A stretch of DNA of 9,638 nt from Clostridiales bacterium (GTDB lineage: Bacteria > Bacillota > Clostridia > Lachnospirales > Lachnospiraceae): positions 1 to 9,638 of the forward strand of contig JAATEU010000091.1 of NCBI GenBank assembly GCA_015655565.1. The letters run 5' to 3'. The stretch's first letter is position 1. Each line of letters opens with the position of its first letter. Shown here one piece after another: positions 5,274 to 9,638 of this stretch. Below the pieces are notes generated by a model. That model was not told where the DNA came from, did no database searches, and saw nothing but the letters and a program-made list of their open reading frames with translations. Position numbers and translations under genes: made by a program.

Positions 5274-7322
5274 ATGAACAAATCGTTGGTAGCAGACAGG
5301 TTATCTTTAGGTGTATGTTATTACCCGGAGCATTGGGATAAAACCCTGTGGAGGGAAGATTTACTCCGTATGCTTGAGAACGGTATTGAAACCGTTCGGA
5401 TTGCAGAGTTTGCCTGGAGTAAATTTGAACTGACAGAAGGCGTTTTTACCTATGATTTTTTTGATGAATTTCTGGAAATTGCAAAGGATACGGGAATGAA
5501 AGTAATTTTTGGCACACCCACGGCAGCTCCGCCGGCCTGGTTAACCAATAAATATCCGGAAGTGCTGAATGCCGCCATGGATGGTGTGCTGTACCGGCAT
5601 GGTGCCAGAAGACATTACAACTATAATTCCGGGGTTTATCAGGAACTGGCAAAAAGGGTTGTGGAGAAAATAGCAGGGCATTATGGCTCTCATCCAAGCA
5701 TTATAGGCTGGCAGATTGATAATGAACTGAATTGTGAAAAGAATGAATTCTATTCGGAAAGTGATACCCTGGCTTTCCGGGAGTTCTTAAAGAAAAAATA
5801 TCAGACACTGGAGGCTTTGAACCAGGCGTGGGGTACGATATTCTGGAATCAGACTTATACTGCGTGGGAGGAAGTATATGTACCAAGAACTACGCTGAGC
5901 AATGCAACCAATCCCCATGAAGTATTGGACTATATAAGATTTATTTCGGACAGTGCCTGCAGATTTGCCAGGCTGCAAAGCGACATCATAAAAAAATATA
6001 TAAAAAAAGGCGACTTTATTACGACTAACGGTTTATTTTCCAACCTGGATAATCACCGTATGACGGATGAAAGCCTGGATTTTATTATGTATGATTCTTA
6101 TCCGAATTTTGCTTACTGCCTGGGAACGGATCCGGAGCATTCCACCGATTTAAATGACAGGAAATGGAGCAGGAACCTGACGGAAGTCCGTGCGGTTTCG
6201 CCTGTCTTTGGGATCATGGAACAGCAATCCGGCGCCAATGGCTGGAATACCGCCATGGAGGCACCGGCGCCCAGGCAGGGGCAGATGACGCTTTGGACTC
6301 TGCAAAGTGTTGCACATGGTGCGGATTATATCAGCTATTTCCGCTGGAGAACCTGCACTATGGGAACCGAAATCTACTGGCACGGTATTTTGGATTATTC
6401 CAACCGTGATAACAGGCGCTTAAGAGAAGTAAAGGGAATCAACGAGAAAATGAAATTACTCTCAGGAGTGGCAGGAGCAAGCTATGAAGCGGCCTTTGGC
6501 GTATTGAAGGATTATGATAATATTTGGGATGCACAGCTTGATGCGTGGCATAAAAGAGTGGATAAAGTCAGTCAGGCAGGTATATTTAAAGCGGCTCAGC
6601 TTACCCATACACCTATGGATTATGTATATATCAGGGAAAATACAAAGGCAAAGGAGCTGGAAAAATATCCTGTGTTATTTTATCCTCATGCGGCCATTAT
6701 GACGGAACAAAAGGTGAAGGTATTGGAAGAATACGTGTCTGCAGGCGGCTGTCTTGTTTTGGGATGCCGCACCGGATATAAAGATGAAACAGGTAAGTGC
6801 GTAATGTTGAAATTGCCCGGTCTTTTGCAGCCGCTGGCAGGGACGGATGTTACGGAATATACGTTTGCGGCACCGGATGATGGAAAGGTATATGTAGATT
6901 GGGAGGGAACGAAGGTTTGGGCGGCCGTATTTCATGATATTTTACAGCCGCTGGGAGCAAATGCCGGAACACTTGGAACCTATACTTCAAATTATTATGC
7001 AGGTTGTCCGGGTCTTATTGAAAATTCTTTTGGAAAAGGCAAAGTATACTATTTTGGCGGAGCATTTTCAGAAGAAACCGCAAAGATTTTCTTAGAGAAG
7101 CTCAATATTGCAAATCCGTATAAGGAAATAATTGAAGTACCGCAGGAATGTGAAATTGCAGTAAGAAGCAAAAAAGGCAGAAAATTTCTTTTTGTATTAA
7201 ATTACGGAAAGAAACCGGTTACGATTCATTTAAAGGAATCCCTTATTAATTTATATGAGGGCGGCAAAGAAGCAGGCAGTGTGGAAATTGAGCCTTACGG
7301 CACGAGAGTATATGAAATATAA
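5274..7322 (+). CDS. Beta-galactosidase, glycoside hydrolase family 42
   Basis: A 682-residue retaining enzyme that hydrolyses terminal beta-D-galactosyl residues from lactose-like or plant-derived galacto-oligosaccharides in the cytoplasm (no signal peptide). Seen: a TIM-barrel domain (about 12-390) opening with GVCYYPEHW and VRIAEFAWSKFE, the acid/base Glu151 in GWQIDNEL, the nucleophile Glu316 in GIMEQQSG, and the GH42 signature YFRWRTCTMGTEIYWHGIL (355-373). A trimerisation-type middle domain (about 400-610) and a small C-terminal beta domain ending GTRVYEI follow. Length matches the family. The zinc-binding cysteine cluster of some GH42 enzymes is not evident. GGGAGG at 5263-5268 lies 5 nt before the ATG, and family homology begins just after it. 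A GTG at 5097 in the same frame would add 59 residues encoded by the hairpin spacer; it has an AGGAAG upstream but no family similarity. Cleaving the sugar imported by the preceding transporter is inferred. Confidence 0.95.
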   Translation: MNKSLVADRLSLGVCYYPEHWDKTLWREDLLRMLENGIETVRIAEFAWSKFELTEGVFTYDFFDEFLEIAKDTGMKVIFGTPTAAPPAWLTNKYPEVLNAAMDGVLYRHGARRHYNYNSGVYQELAKRVVEKIAGHYGSHPSIIGWQIDNELNCEKNEFYSESDTLAFREFLKKKYQTLEALNQAWGTIFWNQTYTAWEEVYVPRTTLSNATNPHEVLDYIRFISDSACRFARLQSDIIKKYIKKGDFITTNGLFSNLDNHRMTDESLDFIMYDSYPNFAYCLGTDPEHSTDLNDRKWSRNLTEVRAVSPVFGIMEQQSGANGWNTAMEAPAPRQGQMTLWTLQSVAHGADYISYFRWRTCTMGTEIYWHGILDYSNRDNRRLREVKGINEKMKLLSGVAGASYEAAFGVLKDYDNIWDAQLDAWHKRVDKVSQAGIFKAAQLTHTPMDYVYIRENTKAKELEKYPVLFYPHAAIMTEQKVKVLEEYVSAGGCLVLGCRTGYKDETGKCVMLKLPGLLQPLAGTDVTEYTFAAPDDGKVYVDWEGTKVWAAVFHDILQPLGANAGTLGTYTSNYYAGCPGLIENSFGKGKVYYFGGAFSEETAKIFLEKLNIANPYKEIIEVPQECEIAVRSKKGRKFLFVLNYGKKPVTIHLKESLINLYEGGKEAGSVEIEPYGTRVYEI

Positions 7323-7341
7323 ACCCCCTGCCTATGCTGTG

Positions 7342-7362
7342 CCACCCTTAATGGTGGTTTTT
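7342..7362 (+). terminator. Rho-independent terminator of the galactoside operon
   Basis: CCACC (7342-7346) pairs with GGTGG (7353-7357) around a 6-nt loop, with a G-T pair possible at the base, followed by TTTTT (7358-7362). It lies 19 nt after the GH42 stop. The stem is short but GC-rich and correctly oriented. Confidence 0.65.
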
Positions 7363-7379
7363 AACTCTGGTTAAAAATA

Positions 7380-7431
7380 AAAAGGATGTGCCGCATCCCG
7401 GCTTAAAAATTATTTTGCGACACGTCCTTTT
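7380..7431 (-). terminator. Terminator of the hydrogenase operon (possibly bidirectional)
   Basis: AAAAGGATGTGCCGC (7380-7394) and GCGACACGTCCTTTT (7417-7431) form a 15-position stem with two non-Watson-Crick positions and a 22-nt loop. Read on the minus strand the stem runs into TTTTTATTTTT (7383-7373), an excellent U tract, 37 nt after the stop of the 82-aa gene. Read on the plus strand the only T residues are those of the stem itself, so it would be at best a weak back-up terminator for the convergent operon. Confidence 0.8.
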
Positions 7432-7467
7432 ATAAAGTACATTCTGATATAATATCCTGGATTAAAT

Positions 7468-7716
7468 TTACTTTACAATAGGCATAATTGTATTTTTAAA
7501 AAATTCCCGTGCCGTTTCCGGCTGTAAATGGTGCACCATTCCGTTGATGGAAACCGCAACTCCGCTGCTCTGGCATTTCCTCATACAAAAACTGGCCTTA
7601 AAATCTATTTTATCATGCAAAGCATTTTCTTCAATCATCTGCTGAAAGAGCTGTATTATGTTATAGGAACCCTTTAAATGGCAGGAACTTCCTATGCAGA
7701 CACTAAGTTCAAGCAT
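7468..7716 (-). CDS. Small thioredoxin-like [2Fe-2S] ferredoxin-domain protein
   Basis: An 82-residue protein resembling only the C-terminal [2Fe-2S] domain of NuoE/HndA/HydC-type NADH dehydrogenase and hydrogenase subunits, which are about twice as long. Seen: four cysteines in the typical spacing, Cys7-x4-Cys12 in SVCIGSSCHLKGS and Cys44-x3-Cys48 in ASFCMRKCQSSGVAVSING. The missing N-terminal helical domain is not a truncation by frameshift: GGAGG (complement of 7726-7730) lies 9 nt before this ATG, inside the 3' end of the hydrogenase gene, and only one base separates the two coding regions. Tight coupling suggests it hands electrons to or from the hydrogenase as a small cytosolic carrier or subunit. 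That partnership is inferred; stand-alone proteins of this fold also occur in other roles. Confidence 0.85.
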   Translation of the reverse strand: MLELSVCIGSSCHLKGSYNIIQLFQQMIEENALHDKIDFKASFCMRKCQSSGVAVSINGMVHHLQPETAREFFKNTIMPIVK

Positions 7717-7717
7717 A

Positions 7718-9433
7718 TTATTTTTCCTCCTTTACTCCCGCTGCATAACGGACATGCAGAAGCTCATGGACACGGCCTTTGAGCAGGCCGTTATACAAGG
7801 ACATCATCAGGGGATTTTCCTCAGAGCGTTTTATATTGGATAGTTTGTCGGCAGAATAAAGTCCCCTTCCGCGCTTTTCTTTTTCGGCAAGGGAAGAGAA
7901 CGGCTGGCCGGCACCGCTTACACAACCCCCCGGGCAGGCCATGACTTCTACAAAATCGTAGTGCTTTTCGGCTTTGATCTTTTTGATTAAATCACCTGCA
8001 TTTTTCAGTCCGCTTACGATGGCAATTTTTAATTCCCTGTCACCAAACAGGATGGCTGTTTCCTTTACGCCTTCCATTCCCCTTACGCCCTGATAAGCAA
8101 TTGACATAAGGGAGGTATTTGATTTATCGGAGGAAAGACGTCGGAGTACTGCTTCCGTTACACCGCCGGTTACACCAAATATCATGCCGGCACCCGTCAT
8201 GGTGCCGAAGGGCATATCAACCGCTTCCGGATCCAAATCAGCAAAAACGATACCGGATTCCTTAATCATTTGAATTAATTCCTGAGTAGTTATGACATAA
8301 TCAACATTTTGTATGCCGTCTGTCTTAAATTCCTCTCTTACGGCTTCGTATTTTTTCGCGGTGCACGGCATTACGGCTACATGAACCGGACGTCTGCTGG
8401 AGGTGCTGTTTTGTTCCTTAATGACGGAGGCAAACATCTGCATGGGGGAACGGCAGGTGGATACGTGGGACAAAAGTTCCGGATAATTCTTTTCACAATA
8501 ATTTACCCAGGCAGGACAGCAGGAAGTAAATAACGGCATTGTGCCGGTTCCGGCTTCCAGACGTTTCAGCAGCTCGTTGGACTCCTCCAATACGGTTAAA
8601 TCCGCGCCGGTGGAAGTATCATATATTTCATCAAAGCCCATACGTCTAAGGGCGGCAACGATTTTTCCCATTGTATTTTCTCCGTTGGAATGACCCAGTT
8701 CCTTACCGATTGCCACACGGACTGCCGGTGCAATCTGTGCTGTAACTTTCGTATTCTTGTCATCCAGGGCTTCCCAGACTTTATTCGTATGGTTTTTCAC
8801 TACGATTGCGCCGGTGGGACAGGCGGCTGCGCATTGGCCGCATCCCACACAGGGAGAGGAGGCAATTGGCTGGTCAAAGGCGGTGCTTATGGTCATTTTG
8901 GAGCCACGGTGTGCAAAATCAATGGCACCGATGTTTTGTACCTCATTACACATCCGGACACAGTCTCCGCAGAGAATGCATTTATTCTGGTCCCTTGTAA
9001 TACAGCAGGAGGAATCATCAAGATTTGGTTCGGCCGCAGTATTGGGAAAACGTATTCTTTCGATATTAGAGTTCATTGCCAGATCCTGCAGCTTACATTT
9101 TCCGTTGTTGTTGCAGGTTGTACAGTCCCTGCAATGATTCGCAAGCAATAATTCAAGAATCATTTTACGGTATTTTCTAAGGCGCCGGGTATTGGTACGT
9201 ATCTTTATACCGGCTTTGGGAGGTGTGGAACAGGCCGCATCAAGTCCTCCCCACTCGTTCTCGACCATACACATACGGCAGGCCCCGTAAATGGACAGCT
9301 CAGAGTGGTAGCAGAAGGTAGGCAATTTAATGCCGGCTTTTTGGATCAGTTCCAGCAGATTTTTTTCACCGTTAATTTCAACCGGTATTCCGTCTATAAT
9401 CATATATTCATTGTTTTTCATTGATATACCCAT
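7718..9433 (-). CDS. hydA: [FeFe] hydrogenase, CpI-like large subunit
   Basis: A 571-residue cytosolic enzyme for reversible reduction of protons to H2 using ferredoxin or NADH-derived electrons. Domains in order: plant-type [2Fe-2S] (Cys41, 52, 55, 68); His-Cys3 [4Fe-4S] (His100, Cys104, 107, 113); two [4Fe-4S] sites (Cys152, 155, 158, 162 and Cys195, 198, 201, 205); then the H-cluster domain with TSCCPAW (Cys305 as proton-relay position, Cys306 ligand), MPCTAKKYEA (Cys357) and EVMACPGGCVSGAGQP (Cys500, Cys504). All cofactor ligands are present and length nearly equals clostridial CpI. TSCCPAW and MACPGGCV resemble the HydA/HndD subunits of multimeric, NADH-linked enzymes more than CpI itself. 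SGAGQP replaces the usual NGGGQP. No clear ribosome binding site precedes the chosen ATG, and the fifth codon (ATG at 9421) is an equally good start. The 82-aa [2Fe-2S] gene follows; NuoF-like and maturase genes are not in the window. Confidence 0.95.
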   Translation of the reverse strand: MGISMKNNEYMIIDGIPVEINGEKNLLELIQKAGIKLPTFCYHSELSIYGACRMCMVENEWGGLDAACSTPPKAGIKIRTNTRRLRKYRKMILELLLANHCRDCTTCNNNGKCKLQDLAMNSNIERIRFPNTAAEPNLDDSSCCITRDQNKCILCGDCVRMCNEVQNIGAIDFAHRGSKMTISTAFDQPIASSPCVGCGQCAAACPTGAIVVKNHTNKVWEALDDKNTKVTAQIAPAVRVAIGKELGHSNGENTMGKIVAALRRMGFDEIYDTSTGADLTVLEESNELLKRLEAGTGTMPLFTSCCPAWVNYCEKNYPELLSHVSTCRSPMQMFASVIKEQNSTSSRRPVHVAVMPCTAKKYEAVREEFKTDGIQNVDYVITTQELIQMIKESGIVFADLDPEAVDMPFGTMTGAGMIFGVTGGVTEAVLRRLSSDKSNTSLMSIAYQGVRGMEGVKETAILFGDRELKIAIVSGLKNAGDLIKKIKAEKHYDFVEVMACPGGCVSGAGQPFSSLAEKEKRGRGLYSADKLSNIKRSEENPLMMSLYNGLLKGRVHELLHVRYAAGVKEEK

Positions 9434-9638
9434 GCATATCGCAGGTTTTACCTGCGATACTGCCTCAATAAATAGTTTGGAAGAATTCCGGGCAGTGCAT
9501 TTCCCTTTCTATAAATTTTCTTTTAAGTCTTGATATCCGTGCCTTTCTATTTTCGCCGGCCTGTTGGAACATGGAAAGGCCTGAACAGTAAGTTTAATAG
9601 CCTTATTTTTTCAATTTAATCCTCCTTGTTTGCATGGA
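9434..9638 (-). other. Region upstream of hydA
   Basis: About 205 bases up to the window edge, with no supported gene on either strand. On the minus strand a strong AAGGAGG (complement of 9621-9627) is followed 6 nt later by a TTG codon, but that frame stops after three codons. The hydA frame itself is open back to a stop at 9511-9509 with no ATG, GTG or TTG start. No convincing -35/-10 pair was found for hydA. The transcript may therefore come from a promoter or gene beyond the window. Confidence 0.45.
9437..9459. promoter_or_regulatory. Perfect dyad beside the hydA start codon
   Basis: TATCGCAGGT (9437-9446) and ACCTGCGATA (9450-9459) are perfect 10-bp inverted arms around TTT. With one bulged base (9460), GCA (9434-9436) and TGC (9461-9463) extend the pairing right up to the hydA ATG. 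In DNA it could be an operator; in the hydA mRNA a stable hairpin would occupy the place where a Shine-Dalgarno sequence is expected. Function unknown. Confidence 0.5.

Noticed and set aside
7380..7431. Possible single shared bidirectional terminator for both convergent operons
   Set aside because: The U tract is good only on the minus strand, and the plus-strand operon has its own hairpin with T tract at 7342-7362, so I treat them as separate.
8690..9151. A 153-codon plus-strand frame opposite the hydrogenase gene
   Set aside because: It is an antisense shadow of the cysteine-rich region of hydA, whose frame is certain from its motifs; no ribosome binding site supports it.
9465..9500. Minus-strand 11-codon frame (MHCPEFFQTIY) before the hydA dyad, considered as a leader peptide
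   Set aside because: Its only purine-rich site (GGG) is 2 nt from the ATG, too close, and the peptide has no run of regulatory codons.
1..9638. Transposon, phage, CRISPR or defence system
   Set aside because: No transposase, integrase, repeat-spacer pattern or toxin/defence gene was found; all coding regions are metabolic or regulatory.

Overview
The window looks like chromosome of a low-to-moderate-GC anaerobic Firmicute, most likely a clostridial, Lachnospiraceae-type gut bacterium. The evidence is strong AGGAGG-type ribosome binding sites, LacI-controlled CUT1 sugar transporters with no ATPase gene of their own, and a clostridial-type [FeFe] hydrogenase. The taxonomic placement is inferred from gene content, not from a marker gene.

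Layout. Positions 1-264 hold the C-terminal end of a MalG/LacG-type sugar permease that begins before the window and closes an upstream operon at an intrinsic terminator (375-405). After an AT-rich regulatory region (406-710), a plus-strand operon runs from 711 to 7322: a LacI-family regulator, a lipoprotein solute-binding protein, two CUT1 permeases (overlapping by ATGA) and a cytoplasmic GH42 beta-galactosidase. Together these form a galactoside uptake-and-cleavage unit. The binding protein captures the sugar, the permeases import it using a shared ATPase presumably encoded elsewhere, and the GH42 enzyme removes terminal beta-galactose inside the cell. The LacI protein is the obvious candidate local regulator. 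A terminator-like hairpin after the binding-protein gene probably sets its expression above that of the permeases. An unusual 192-nt, hairpin-rich spacer separates the second permease from the GH42 gene.

Two terminators (7342-7362 for the plus strand, 7380-7431 mainly for the minus strand) separate this operon from a convergent minus-strand pair. That pair is a 571-aa CpI-like [FeFe] hydrogenase (9433-7718) followed, one base later, by an 82-aa thioredoxin-like [2Fe-2S] protein (7716-7468). They fit fermentative electron disposal as H2. The hydrogenase start lacks a clear Shine-Dalgarno sequence and lies beside a perfect 10-bp-arm inverted repeat.

No mobile element, CRISPR array, tRNA or rRNA was seen. 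The most noteworthy non-coding signals are the structured spacer before the GH42 gene, three ATTRCACAT half-sites and a CpG-centred palindrome upstream of the LacI gene, and the dyad at the hydrogenase start.
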